DNA from: Panorpa germanica
Taxonomy: Eukaryota; Arthropoda; Insecta; Mecoptera; Panorpidae
Assembly: GCA_963678705.1 (NCBI GenBank)
Contig: OY783204.1
Location: forward strand, 21,338,759-21,402,758
Direction of reading: 5' to 3'
DNA: 64,000 bases
A program made the translations under genes and the position numbers. Positions within the stretch are counted from its first letter, which is position 1; the number at the start of each line of letters is the position of its first letter. The notes below the pieces were generated by a model that did not search any database, was not told the origin of the DNA, and saw only the letters and a list, made by a program, of their open reading frames with translations. This document shows positions 1-10,100 of the stretch, in pieces.

Positions 1-342
1 GTAATAGTCTTCGATTTATATTGATATGATCGTTGATTATAATATATCTACTTCTTTTACGATTTCATGTGACATCAACCTAGGAAAAAAAACCACTCGC
101 CTATCTAAATATAAAATTGTGATATCTCATTAAGATTGTATCTGTTATAAGCTTATACGTATAGAGGGACGACTTTAAATTGAAGATGAGAAAATGTCAA
201 AATAGATGGAAAAGTTATTTTATCATAAATGTTATCGCATTATAATTTATTATTAATTTTCTCAGTGACATCTTTTGTATATACGAGAACCATTTAAATA
301 GAAACTGATTTTTTGTTCATTTGACTCATGTCATATTCACGA
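1..342. other. AT-rich spacer, nothing recognised
   Basis: I see no open frame of note, no tandem repeat and no copy of the repeat families found elsewhere in the window. Confidence 0.4.
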
Positions 343-560
343 TCATTTCAGTTCTGTTGCACAAGTCGTTATTCGGGTGGAATTTTGTAGAGACTCCAGG
401 CAAAGTTCGGTGATTTTACTCTTAGTAAAACCCAAGTGTCTGATTGGGCTCAGAAGTTTTAAAATGATCATGATAAAGCGGAAAATCGAAGCTATAAACG
501 ACGTCAGCGTGCTTGTAGATGGCACCTACGTCCAGGAGGAATTGTATGGCTGTATATGGA
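343..560 (+). pseudogene. possible mariner-type helix-turn-helix relic
   Basis: Around 419-500 one plus-strand frame reads LSKTQVSDWAQKF, a stop, then NDHDKAENRSYKRR. This resembles the second helix-turn-helix and linker of mariner/SETMAR-type transposases, where a TQVF.WF..F segment is followed by acidic residues and an arginine-rich linker. In that family this region binds the terminal inverted repeats. The frame is broken by a stop within the motif. No catalytic domain follows and I found no inverted repeats around it. The call rests on one short motif; chance resemblance is possible. Confidence 0.25.
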
Positions 561-755
561 GTAACGCCACTGAGTATGACACGGCAAGCGGCAAATTTGT
601 CGCAGCTAACACGCGGCAGTGCGACTTTCTGTTTACATCTGTGTCTCGTGAAACAATTCTCTTATAGAAAAGACATGCCGCCCCAGTGGGCGAAGGTTCT
701 ATCACCCACTGCAACAGAGGCTCCTAGATCAGGCTAAGACTGCTTATCGCAACAA

Positions 756-975
756 ACGGAGTACGAGTTATATACTACACTGTGTTCAGTAAATCATTGT
801 TGATTTTCCTCCACTCCTAGAGATGTTCGATGCCAGTCTCTCGACCATAAACTTGAGAAGTTCGTGCAGAAATTGCATCTGCATGTGTATGAGGAAGATG
901 GAACTTAAGTATATTTGTTTGGGGACAAACATCCCAAACTATATGGATCAAAGTATGTTCGTCCGGAAGGGAAAT
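756..975 (-). repeat. dispersed repeat block, copy 1
   Basis: The reverse complement of this stretch matches about 37770-37982. Shared landmarks in order are GGACGAACA, GATCCATAT, CACATGCAGATGCAATTTCT, CTAGGAGT, CACAGTGTAG and a boundary at ACTCCGT. The family is not recognised. Reading frames in both copies are broken, so it is either a non-coding element or an old decayed coding one. Confidence 0.55.
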
Positions 976-1262
976 AAAGTGTGTAGTGAACCGAACACTG
1001 TTCATCGTTGGCACGATGGATGCAATGTCAGCGGAAATATCACCAGATCGAACGAGAACTGGTGTGTTCAACATGGTATGGCCTTTGACATCGCAAGTAG
1101 TTTCCTTTTCTTAAAAAGATATTAGTAACAAATAAAGAATAGAAATATATAAATCTTGGAACAATAAAAAAATTTAATGCCTTTCACATGTAAGAAGAAT
1201 TGGATATGTTTTATATAATAATAGAGATTTTAAAGAGAAGTGGATAATACTGAATATTATTG

Positions 1263-1524
1263 CCCAGTAAACATTTAGTGAAGTGCCCTATTTAGTGACG
1301 TTTCTATCACTATTTCACTTCATTTATAGTTCGCATCAACTTTATCTTCATTTGTATTCCGACAGGTGGAGTGGTTCCGTCATCTGTAGCCGATAAAACA
1401 GACATTTCATATGAACGATTGTGAGAAACTGAACTATAAATGAACTCTTTCATGACAAAAAAATCATACGCATCTTCAATATGATGTCAAAGTGACTCCA
1501 AAATGCTCCAAAATGTTTACTGGG
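1263..1524 (-). mobile_element. CCCAGTAAAC-family MITE, copy 1
   Basis: The 262-bp element begins CCCAGTAAACATTT and ends AAATGTTTACTGGG, so its ends are inverted repeats of about 14 bp. The interior has no open frame. Related copies lie at 40541-40773, 49317-49549 and 52023-52209. This copy is inverted relative to those three. All share internal blocks such as CAGTTTCTCACAGTCGTTCA (read on the opposite strand here). I could not define a target duplication. Confidence 0.7.
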
Positions 1525-2209
1525 TGGATACATAAATAACTGTCAATAATGATAAAAAATAATAAATGATTGTTCTGTTCCGAGTAATTGACCGTCATAT
1601 GATAATTTGATGATTGTACAATAACGCATGTTTGGAACCTGGGTAAATTATATGTGCGATTAATCCATGCAAACGAAAACATTTGTATATTTGTATTGTG
1701 ACAGCCAACAATAGCGAGGCATTGTAAACATGGGGGTGTGTATAACGGTGTTGGCACGACATCCGAATCACCCTTACCACCCTCCTAACCCTTCACCCTG
1801 ATCTGCCCACACTTCAACTTCCTGTGGCAATGCACAGGCTGGATGTAACAGAATAAACATATTCGTGCAATGCAGAGCCATCAAACGGAGAAGGAGTTAC
1901 AGAAGGGGAGAGGAGGAGGAGGAGGGCTACAGTTTAATCAACAACAACCGATATGATGTCAATGTTGTAATGACGGGCTTAAACCATAATTATTTAAAAT
2001 TGTTTTAACATACTTTTAATTGAGGAAACACGTTCTATATTCTGCTTTTTTTAAATAAAATTTTAAATACGCGTTCGGTATGTTTCAAATATTAATTATT
2101 TGTGCAGTTAACTTCAAATTGTACTTTCATTAAATACATAAATTAATTAATGCACTAAAGAGACTTGTCTTATAGTTTGATAATAAAAACTAGTGGAAGT
2201 GAGCGCAAT
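1525..2209. other. spacer with a short purine-rich run
   Basis: No gene or repeat family is recognised. A GGAGGAGGAGG-type purine run lies near 1900-1930. The last bases form the left flank of the LINE insertion that follows. Confidence 0.4.
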
Positions 2210-2221
2210 GATAGATTTGAA
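2210..2221 (+). repeat. LINE target-site duplication, left copy
   Basis: GATAGATTTGAA occurs here immediately before the element's CAGT start. It occurs again at 7969-7980 immediately after the A-rich tail. A perfect 12-bp direct repeat in this position is the signature of target-primed insertion. Confidence 0.9.
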
Positions 2222-2424
2222 CAGTTTACATCGAGTCTTCTTGGTGAGCGCACGTATTTACAATAAACAAAACAATAAAATAAATAGTTATCTTTTTTTT
2301 GCAAATTATAATATTTTTTTTTCGTGATTTATTTTTTTTTTAAATTATAATTTATATTATTATTAAGTGTTATTAATTAGAAGTGAAGTAACTTCTATTT
2401 AATTATCACTGGTTAATTAACAAT

Positions 2425-3852
2425 ATGGATATGGAGGTTGAACCTCCCGATAAAAATCCGATCAATAAAAACAACTCTGTGACTAACAAATCAATTCCTA
2501 CAGATAAAACATCCAGTGATATAACAGAAAACTTAAATAACAATAGTGACAATGTTAAAAAAATATTTAATAATTTATACAACACAGAAACAAAATATGA
2601 CTCGTATAAAGTAATGATAGTTAAAAATAATAGTGATGGAAATACATTTTTTAGTTCTCTTAAATTAGCAGAAATAATATGTAAAATTAGCAATAAATCT
2701 AATATAATAGAAATTAAAAAAGTGGGAAGAAATAGAGTAATCGTTCAATGTGCTAATGCAGTACTAGCTAACGAAATTACCAAATCAACATTGCTGAAAA
2801 ACAATGGGTATGAAGCGTTTATCCCATTTTACTGGTGCACAAAAGTTGCTATTATAAAAGGTGTTGATATTGAATATTCGGAAGATAAAATTTTAAATAA
2901 TATAGAGTGTCCACCTTTTAAAGTAACGAGAGTGCAAAGGTTAAATCGAAAACTAAGAGTTGACGGAGCTATTAAATATGAACCCAGTACAACAGTGAAA
3001 TTATTCTTTGAAGGACTTGCTATTCCTGCTTATGTTTACATGTGGAGAGTGAGACGAGCATGTGAACCATTTGTACAACAGACGATACAATGTTATAATT
3101 GTTTTAAATTTGGACATGCAGCCACAAAATGTAGAGCAAAAGTAGCAAAATGTAAATTCTGCGGAAGTGAAGATCATTTACGTACTGCATGCACATCTCC
3201 TAATCCGACATGCATAAATTGTAAACTTAACCACGAGGCTACAGACAATGAATGTCCTGAAAAAAAAAGACAAATCAAGATAAAAGATCTCATGGCCCAA
3301 CACAATCTCAGTTTTTATGAAGCAAAATTAGAATTAACAGAAAAAAATACAGACTATTTATACTCAGTAAGAACTCAAAACTCTTTTGAAGCCCTAAACT
3401 ACAATGAGACTTTTCCCAATATCACTAATAAATACAATAGTATCAACATAATTCCAACATACAAACCAAACCCTTTAACCAGAAGAACTAATACCAGAGT
3501 GAATAAATCAAATACAGGTAACTCGTTACAAAGATCTTACAGTCAACCACAACCTACGACATCCACTAAAGAACCAATTCCAAAAAGAAGAAGAGAAGAA
3601 AAGAAACCTAACAATGAAGAAAGCGACACATACCTTAAGATAACTAATCAAGGAAAAAACAGAAAGCAAATCAACCAAGAGACACCTGATATTACAATGG
3701 AAAACAATGATAATGATACCTGCTATACATCAATATATAATAAAAATAATGATGACAAAATTAAAAATACAAACAAAGACCCAAATATTACATCCCAATC
3801 CCTTAGAAGCTACAAGAAACAAATATCTAGTGTACAATGGCCAAACTCGTAA
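2425..3852 (+). CDS. LINE ORF1, Gag-like zinc-knuckle nucleic-acid-binding protein
   Basis: 475 codons from ATG at 2425, the first ATG after the element start, with no in-frame stop before TAA. In I and jockey elements this protein coats the retrotransposon RNA and acts as a chaperone in the cytoplasmic RNP. Three knuckles are visible: Cys223/226-His231-Cys236 and Cys243/246-His251-Cys256, both CX2CX4HX4C, then Cys263/266-His270-Cys277, CX2CX3HX6C. This 2+1 arrangement is the typical Gag pattern of jockey-group LINEs. Residues about 60-215 form the folded part upstream of the knuckles, probably the RRM-like region expected in this family. The N-terminal ~55 residues are Asn/Ser/Asp-rich. The C-terminal ~120 are Lys/Asn/Thr-rich with a basic PKRRREEKK stretch near 390-400 that could serve nuclear entry. 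ORF2 follows after a 206-bp gap in a different frame, so its translation would need reinitiation. Confidence 0.92.
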   Translation: MDMEVEPPDKNPINKNNSVTNKSIPTDKTSSDITENLNNNSDNVKKIFNNLYNTETKYDSYKVMIVKNNSDGNTFFSSLKLAEIICKISNKSNIIEIKKVGRNRVIVQCANAVLANEITKSTLLKNNGYEAFIPFYWCTKVAIIKGVDIEYSEDKILNNIECPPFKVTRVQRLNRKLRVDGAIKYEPSTTVKLFFEGLAIPAYVYMWRVRRACEPFVQQTIQCYNCFKFGHAATKCRAKVAKCKFCGSEDHLRTACTSPNPTCINCKLNHEATDNECPEKKRQIKIKDLMAQHNLSFYEAKLELTEKNTDYLYSVRTQNSFEALNYNETFPNITNKYNSINIIPTYKPNPLTRRTNTRVNKSNTGNSLQRSYSQPQPTTSTKEPIPKRRREEKKPNNEESDTYLKITNQGKNRKQINQETPDITMENNDNDTCYTSIYNKNNDDKIKNTNKDPNITSQSLRSYKKQISSVQWPNS

Positions 3853-4058
3853 GAAAACATCGATATATAAATTAAGTTTATTTTAAAAAAAATCTATTCA
3901 CATCACTAAACCTAATCGTTTAATAAATTTACTAAAATATTAAATCAACAATAATTATATAAACGGAGAGAAAATAAAATAAAATAAAATATATAAATAA
4001 ATCTAACAACAAGACCAAGGACAGATATAAAAATCAATAATTAATTAAAACAGTTAAA

Positions 4059-7000
4059 ATGATAAATTTTATTCAATGGAATTGCAGAGGAGTCAGATAT
4101 ATTAAAGAGGAACTACAACATATGTTACAGAAGCATAACATACATATATGCATACTATCAGAAACGTTTTTAACAAAAAATATCAATTTCAACATCAAAG
4201 GTTATTTTATTGAAAGAGAAGATAGGATACAGAATACAAACTATAATCCCCACGGGGGTGTTGCTATCTTGATTCATAAATCTATAAAATATAAACAAGT
4301 AATGCTAAATAACCCATTTAATTCGGTCGAAATAGTTGGAATAATTTTAACACATAACGAAACTGATGTAATATGTATTTTATCAATCTATGCTAAACCG
4401 AATCATAAACTATCTAATTCTAATTGGTCACAGATAAAACAACAAATAGATGTTCCTGTTATACTTGCTGGAGATTTTAACGCGAATAATCTTGCTTGGG
4501 ATATAAATTGTCCAGGTAGTCAGTATGAAGGTAACGAATTGTTAGATTTCATAGAAAACGAAAATCTAAATATTATCAACGATGATAAACCAACTAGAGT
4601 AAGCAATCTCAGTACAAGGGACAGTATATTGGATCTCACATTGGTATCAATGACGTTAACACAACAAATTACTTCGTGGCAAGTTCTTGCAGATAGCTTA
4701 GGTAGTGATCACTACCCAATTTTTTTCTGTTTGAATGACTATAATAAAGACCGTTACCGTACATCTGAATATTTAACGAGGAGAAATTTCCGAAAAGCAG
4801 ATTGGGAGAAATATAGCCTTGAAATAGAAAGCAGAATTTCAAACCTTAGCACAAATGGAATCACAAGTAATCCCCAAGATGTTGAAAACAAATACAACCA
4901 ATTTAGAGATGTTATTAATAATTCGGCAGACATACATATCCCATCTACCAGATTGTATAATATAACTCCTAATAAAATAAAACCGTCTTGGTGGGACACT
5001 GAGTGCAATAAAATGATAGCTCAAAGAAAATTAGCACTAACTATTTTTAATAAAAACATGACAATGGCGAATTATTTAAATTATAAAAAACATCAAGCTA
5101 AAACCAGACGATATTTTAGAGCCAGAAAAAAAATAGAATGGCAAAATTTCTGCGAGAATTTAAACCCAAACACAACAACCAACATTGTCTGGAATAATAT
5201 AAGAAAAATTAACAATAAAAGCTATAGTACTAAAAGGATAAGTGATAATGAAAATTTAATAGAAGAATTCATTAAAAAAAAATTTCCACAGAACAACAAT
5301 TTAAATATTACTACCACCACCATCGTAAAAGATAATTTTCTAGATAATAACATAAATAAAAATGAAGTAAAATTCGCGTTAAATCATAATAAAAATAGTA
5401 GCACAGGATTTGATAGAATAAATTACAAAATGATACAAAACTTACCTGACAATGCAATAAATCATCTTACACAAATATACAATCTGTCATTAAACACTGC
5501 TGATATACCATTAGACTGGAAAAAACATATCGTTGTTCCTATATTAAAAACAGGAAAAGATCCAAACAAAGAAGAATCATTCAGACCAATTACTTTACTA
5601 TCATGTATGGGCAAAACTATGGAATCCATCATCAAAAACAGACTGGAGTGGTATCTCGAACATCATAAAAGATTACCTGAGTTACAATTTGCGTTTAGAA
5701 AAACAAGAAGTACACAGCATAACTTAAACATATTGAATATCGATATTCAAAGAACATACAGTAAAAATCATTATATGATAGCTGCTTTCATTGACATTGA
5801 AGCTGCTTATGACAATGTTAATCTAAAAATATTAAAAGAAAAAGTAGAAAACATAGGTATATCTTCCAAAATATCCAACTGGATTATAAACTACTTCCAA
5901 AATAGAGAAATAACAGTTAGATACAATAATAAGTTAACTGGTCCTATACTATGTAATCACGGAATTCCACAAGGCTCAATATTATCTCCCTTATTATTCA
6001 ACATATACACAGAAAAGTTAACAACATTATCAGATAACAACACAACAGTACTGATGTATGCAGATGACATGGTTATTTATAGTATGGGTCATACACAAGA
6101 TATAGCTCAAAACAGATTACAATCGAAATTAAGAAAACTAGATATTTTATTAAAGGAAATCAAATTAAATATATCGTCAGAAAAAAGTAAAATAGTTATA
6201 TTTACAAGGCATAGAATAAACTGCAGTCCAAAAATAACCATCAGAAATAAAAATATAACTGTTAGTTCAAATACCAAATTTCTGGGTATATTCTTTGATA
6301 CGAAAAGCACTTGGGCGAAAGAAATTGCACATATTATTAACAAATGTCAAAAAGGCTTAAATTTGATGCGATGTATAGCAGGATACAAATGGGGCGCACA
6401 CCCAACAACCTTAATAAAAATATATAAAGCTATTGTTAGACCGCATATTGACTATTCTAGTACTATGATCTGCACCGCAAATAACTCAAGATTAAAAAAA
6501 ATTGAAATTATACAAAACAAATGTTTAAGAATAATATTAGGTGCAATGGTTTCAACACCAATCCAAATCCTCAACTATCAAACTAATATTCCTCCGGTAA
6601 ATATCAGAATACAACAAATATCAGACAGTTTCTTTTGTAAAAACAGACATAACTCATGTGGCCCCTTAAATACAAGATTATCTAAACTATATGTTCTTTA
6701 TAATAAACCATATTGGACAACTCATAAAAAACCGGCACTTTTAACTAGTTTTGATAGATATAATAACTTGAACTTAGAGGTACACAACATTATACCTTTT
6801 TTCAAATTTCCATTAGAAATAAGCATGACAACAATACATACAGAAATAAATTTGTTCAAGAAGAATGACAGTAAGGAAATAACTTATCAAAAATATATGG
6901 AATATATAACAAAAGATGATATAAACTGGAGTATATGGTTTACCGATGGTTCATTCGAAAAAAACTCTAAAACTGGAGGAATTGGCATTTTCAATTATAA

Positions 7001-7787
7001 TACAGATCAACAGTACAAATACAAACTTAACAACATCACAAATTCTTATAATACAGAAATAACAGCAATTATGAAATTACTAGAAATAATACAAAAAACT
7101 GACAATAAAAATATATTAATCTTCACAGATTCTCGTAGTGTTTGTGTATCTTTAAATAACAATAAATTCAAAAACAATAATAATAACAAAATATGTTCAA
7201 TTAAAGAATATCTTTTAAAAATGGAAAAAAATGATATCAATGTTAAACTTATTTGGATTCCTGGACATGTAGGCATAAAAGGAAACGAAATGGCTGACAA
7301 ACTGGCCAAAGAAGCTTGTGTAGATGGGGAAATAATCGAAATAAATTGGTCAATAAATGATTCCAAAAAAATAATTAAAGAAAATTGTATGGCAGAATGG
7401 CAGAATATATATAATGAGAAAAGTCAAAGTACTGGAAAATTTTTTTTTGCAGCTAATCAAAAAATTCCAACAACCACATGGTTTAATAAAAATCATTCAC
7501 GGAGATATATTTCAACAAATTGTCGAATGAAATCTGGGCATTCTAGATGTCCAGCTCATCTATACAAAATAAATATAAAAGACACACCAAATTGTAGATG
7601 TGGAGAAGAAGGGTCTTTGGACCATATAATTCTAGGGTGTCATCTTTTAACATCAAAAATTGATAGACTTTTAAATGATTTATGTAATGTAACACAGTTC
7701 CCAGTCAATATGTCCTGTTTAATGACAAGTGAAGCAACGGCGGAAATATTAACAAACTTTGTGATAGAAAATAATATAGAAGTGTAA
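4059..7787 (+). CDS. LINE ORF2, endonuclease, reverse transcriptase, RNase H polyprotein
   Basis: 1242 codons, uninterrupted. The N-terminal apurinic-type endonuclease shows QWNCRG at residues 6-11, SETF at 34-37 (catalytic Glu35), GDFNANN near 138-144 (Asp139, Asn141) and SDHYP at 216-220 (Asp217, His218). The reverse transcriptase spans roughly 480-790: a FRPITLLS block, AFIDIEAAYD with Asp579, GIPQGSILSPLLFN, and catalytic YADD at 667-670, then KFLGIFFD. RNase H follows, with FTDGS at 961-965 (Asp963), Glu1000 in NTEITAI, Asp1024 in FTDSRS, His1070 in PGHVG and Asp1080 in NEMADKLA. These are all the expected catalytic residues. A C-terminal knuckle, Cys1179-X-Cys1181-X7-His1189-X4-Cys1194, matches the CCHC motif of jockey-group ORF2. 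The enzyme would nick genomic DNA, prime cDNA synthesis from the nick and degrade the RNA template. No missing key residue was seen, so activity is plausible. Confidence 0.95.
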   Translation: MINFIQWNCRGVRYIKEELQHMLQKHNIHICILSETFLTKNINFNIKGYFIEREDRIQNTNYNPHGGVAILIHKSIKYKQVMLNNPFNSVEIVGIILTHNETDVICILSIYAKPNHKLSNSNWSQIKQQIDVPVILAGDFNANNLAWDINCPGSQYEGNELLDFIENENLNIINDDKPTRVSNLSTRDSILDLTLVSMTLTQQITSWQVLADSLGSDHYPIFFCLNDYNKDRYRTSEYLTRRNFRKADWEKYSLEIESRISNLSTNGITSNPQDVENKYNQFRDVINNSADIHIPSTRLYNITPNKIKPSWWDTECNKMIAQRKLALTIFNKNMTMANYLNYKKHQAKTRRYFRARKKIEWQNFCENLNPNTTTNIVWNNIRKINNKSYSTKRISDNENLIEEFIKKKFPQNNNLNITTTTIVKDNFLDNNINKNEVKFALNHNKNSSTGFDRINYKMIQNLPDNAINHLTQIYNLSLNTADIPLDWKKHIVVPILKTGKDPNKEESFRPITLLSCMGKTMESIIKNRLEWYLEHHKRLPELQFAFRKTRSTQHNLNILNIDIQRTYSKNHYMIAAFIDIEAAYDNVNLKILKEKVENIGISSKISNWIINYFQNREITVRYNNKLTGPILCNHGIPQGSILSPLLFNIYTEKLTTLSDNNTTVLMYADDMVIYSMGHTQDIAQNRLQSKLRKLDILLKEIKLNISSEKSKIVIFTRHRINCSPKITIRNKNITVSSNTKFLGIFFDTKSTWAKEIAHIINKCQKGLNLMRCIAGYKWGAHPTTLIKIYKAIVRPHIDYSSTMICTANNSRLKKIEIIQNKCLRIILGAMVSTPIQILNYQTNIPPVNIRIQQISDSFFCKNRHNSCGPLNTRLSKLYVLYNKPYWTTHKKPALLTSFDRYNNLNLEVHNIIPFFKFPLEISMTTIHTEINLFKKNDSKEITYQKYMEYITKDDINWSIWFTDGSFEKNSKTGGIGIFNYNTDQQYKYKLNNITNSYNTEITAIMKLLEIIQKTDNKNILIFTDSRSVCVSLNNNKFKNNNNNKICSIKEYLLKMEKNDINVKLIWIPGHVGIKGNEMADKLAKEACVDGEIIEINWSINDSKKIIKENCMAEWQNIYNEKSQSTGKFFFAANQKIPTTTWFNKNHSRRYISTNCRMKSGHSRCPAHLYKINIKDTPNCRCGEEGSLDHIILGCHLLTSKIDRLLNDLCNVTQFPVNMSCLMTSEATAEILTNFVIENNIEV

Positions 7788-7911
7788 TTTAAGTTAAAAT
7801 ATTTTATTTAGTATGTATTTAATTTTAAGTTTAATTTTTTAAAAGAATCATTTTGTTTTGTATTTATTAGAACAATTATAATTTATATGTAAATTTTTAT
7901 ATAATTTTACA

Positions 7912-7917
7912 AATAAA
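7912..7917 (+). terminator. AATAAA polyadenylation signal of the LINE
   Basis: AATAAA lies 50-57 bases before the end of the A-rich tail and about 125 bases after the ORF2 stop. Position and sequence fit a cleavage/polyadenylation signal for the retrotransposon RNA. Confidence 0.5.
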
Positions 7918-7968
7918 AGCAATGGCAAGAAGGCTGAATAAGCCAAAGCCTAAATAAATAAAAAAAAA

Positions 7969-7980
7969 GATAGATTTGAA
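7969..7980 (+). repeat. LINE target-site duplication, right copy
   Basis: GATAGATTTGAA directly abuts the A-rich tail and is identical to 2210-2221. Confidence 0.9.
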
Positions 7981-8405
7981 TTTTTGAACGAATGCCGAAA
8001 CGAGAGATAGAAGAAAGACAAAAATAGAATTAAAAGTATATGAGGGGAGAATTCTATGTTGGGAGGGATAGGAAAAAGATAATAGAGAGTTTGTCCAGAG
8101 GAGTCAAGGAAGGCAAAAGGTGAGAGACGGAGGTACAGGCAAGAAGAAAGGGAAGGAAGAAACGGGTACGATAGCAGAAGTAAAGAGAAAGCGAATTTTT
8201 GAAAGCAGAATGAGTCTGGAGGAACGATTGCATGAGAAGAAAAGAAAGTAGATAGGTGGTGAAGGTAAGGACGAGTCAGAGGAGAAAGATAATAAAAGAG
8301 AAGAATATTTGAAAAGGAAGAAGAGAATTAAAAAAATGTTAAAAATCTGTAAATGAAATGTAAATTAATGTAAGGAGGTTATAGTCCGTAAAGGCAGATA
8401 CAATA
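7981..8405 (+). repeat. purine-rich LINE 3' remnant that received the I-like insertion
   Basis: A highly purine-rich plus strand (runs of GAAG, AGGA, GGAGA) with broken frames rich in Lys, Arg and Glu. It ends in a 3' region with ATGAAATGTAAATTAATGTA and then GGCAGATACAATAAA. The same layout, a Lys/Arg/Glu-coding purine-rich strand followed by a GTAAA...AAGGC end, recurs at 9370-9740, 9820-10075, 17945-18300, 19735-20560 and 57645-58250. I infer decayed 3' portions of non-LTR elements whose ORF2 C-termini are charged. No intact domain was recognised. Confidence 0.45.
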
Positions 8406-9369
8406 AAATACAATATCACATAAAAACGAGTGTCCTAATAGAGCAAGGTTCTAGGCCACATCTCTTATACCTGCTAGCTTGACCAGACGGCTTTCCAGGT
8501 ATCAGGTAATCAAGGCTGATGGCTGATTTTTACGTATATGTAAGACAATATCGTTAAAATCTGTCATCAATACTATAACTATAGAAAGAATATAAGTGAG
8601 TTTAAGTAAAACTGGGTCGTGCCCAGTTCCGTTCGATTGTTTTATTTCTCTGTGATCTACAGCTCGTTCACGTTTCCGAGCTCCCTGTGTCTCATAGCGT
8701 ATAAAGAGTCACTTTGGGGTCACCTTGTGTATCTCGTGGTGTTATTTCATTACACGTACAACAAAACCGTGGTCTGTATTTCATTAATGTCGTATCTTCA
8801 AGACCGTTAGTAACCTTTCTAGAGTCCGCGAGTCCATTATACTCGACCGTTGTCCGAATAACAAACAACCTGCACAAATAAAGCTGCAGCATCCACCCAC
8901 TACCACCCCCACCCTTAAACTGGTACACAACATGCTGTGCAAATGAATTCACGGCTCGAAGCATTCGGCAACAGCTGAAGAAACCTTCAAAAGAACTAAA
9001 AGAAAAACCAAACTGGAAAAATATATAACTAAGACTTTTCTATATTTGAGTTTGCTCGTCTGGTAAATTTAAAAAGGCGGCGTAACGTGGCTTAACAGAG
9101 GAGGGAAGAGGGAAAGCGGTGTACTACAGTTCAAGTCTATAAACCGTGAAATAATTTGGTTTAACTTTTGTATGAGTTTAATCATTTCACTTGTTTTGGG
9201 TTTTTATATTTTTTATTCATTTTGAATAAGTAAGTACGGTTTAATTTTAAAATCTGAGGTATTTATAATGTAGAGCAATGTTTAATTTTGTTTTTTCTTT
9301 AAACTGCCAAAGGTGAAAACATATCAAAGGTGACAAGGTTACATGAAATATTACATTTCATAATTTCTA
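8406..9369. other. unassigned spacer
   Basis: Somewhat less AT-rich around 8600-8960, but I recognise no coding motif, splice pattern or repeat copy here. Confidence 0.35.
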
Positions 9370-9740
9370 TATTATTATTATATTAATTGTGTGCCTTTCG
9401 GATTTACAATCTACATTCTTAATACATTTCATAGAACTTCAACTTGAAATTTAACTTAAACTATTCTAAGACCTTTCTATTTCCAAAAGTACTTTCTGCT
9501 TCTTCTTCTCTTGACCCTCTTCCTTCATTTTCGCTAATCCTCCTTCATTCCACTGTTTTCTCACCTCTTGTCTTCTTTGTCTCCTCTCGACAAACCCTCT
9601 ATTATATTTTCACTATACTTCTTCCCTTCTGTCCTCATTTTCACTTCTCCCGCCTTTTACATCTATCACTCTGTTTCTTTTGTCTTACCATTGAGTTGAT
9701 ACTAGGAAAAATATTGCCACCACATTTACATTGTGGTTTG
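9370..9740 (-). repeat. purine-rich LINE 3' remnant, minus strand
   Basis: Read on the minus strand, a purine-rich charged-coding stretch (9700 down to 9470) leads to a 3' end with TGTAGATTGTAAATCCGAAA and GGCACACAATTAAT followed by ATAATAATA at 9370. The same 3' end occurs at 17945-18005, so these two are copies of one family. A TAA-type tail fits a jockey-group LINE. The plus-strand frame over 9444-9746 is its pyrimidine-rich shadow. Confidence 0.5.
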
Positions 9741-9819
9741 GAATGACAACTAGGTGTTCACATGGTTTTATTAGACATCACTTCTGAATAAAATCACTTC
9801 TACTCTGCCGTTCCTTGCC

Positions 9820-10075
9820 AGTGAAGGGAAGCGGTGGATGGCGGAGATAGAGAGAAGGAGCGAGGAAAGAGAAGGAAAGGTACAGTAGAAATAGGAGGGA
9901 TATTAGCGGGAAGAGGGAAGCGGTAGGGATTTAAATTTATCCCTTTTGTATGTATTTTTCTTTTTTCTTTTGGAAGGAATGAGAATGGGTAGATAGCATG
10001 TAATTAAGCACAATGATATGTAATTTAAAGATTTAAGGCGGAAGAATGTAGTGCCTAATAGCATGTTATGGAATT
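9820..10075 (+). repeat. purine-rich LINE 3' remnant, second family
   Basis: Matches the reverse complement of 57645-57960. Shared features are GAAGGGAAGCG, TGGATGG, GGAGATAGAGAGAAGGAGCG, AGGGATTTAAAT, then a 3' end with TTAAGGCGGAAGAATG and GTGCCTAATAG. Frames are broken. It differs from the GGCACACAAT family at its 3' end. Confidence 0.55.
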
Positions 10076-10100
10076 TTTTGTCATGATAACATTATTGAAC

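Larger units (their letters stand above)
2222..7968 (+). mobile_element. full-length I-clade-like non-LTR retrotransposon
   Basis: A 5747-bp element bounded by a perfect 12-bp target duplication. It starts CAGTTTACATCG; a CAGT start is usual for I-factor and jockey-type elements. It then has a ~203-bp 5' leader, ORF1, a 206-bp inter-ORF gap, ORF2, a ~180-bp 3' region with AATAAA at 7912-7917, and a TAAATAAATA-(A)n tail. The coding strand is strongly A-rich, as in I elements. An RNase H domain after the reverse transcriptase, with three CCHC knuckles in ORF1, points to the I clade or a close RNase-H-bearing relative such as LOA, Outcast or Ingi. Neither ORF has a stop or frameshift. The insertion site is inside an older purine-rich retroelement remnant (7981-8405). 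A 5' promoter inside the element is expected from the family but not demonstrated. Confidence 0.92.

Noticed and set aside
756..1125. Possible coding exon in overlapping frames of both strands
   Set aside because: The block is a dispersed repeat with frames broken in its second copy at 37770-37982.
2406..2693. Minus-strand hydrophobic frame
   Set aside because: Antisense shadow of LINE ORF1; the same applies to 4754-5024, 6107-6343 and 7046-7366 opposite ORF2.
9444..9746. 100-codon Ser/Leu/Phe-rich frame (and similar at 58018-58251 and 19951-20286)
   Set aside because: Pyrimidine-rich shadows opposite purine-rich LINE remnants. Such composition keeps frames open by chance.
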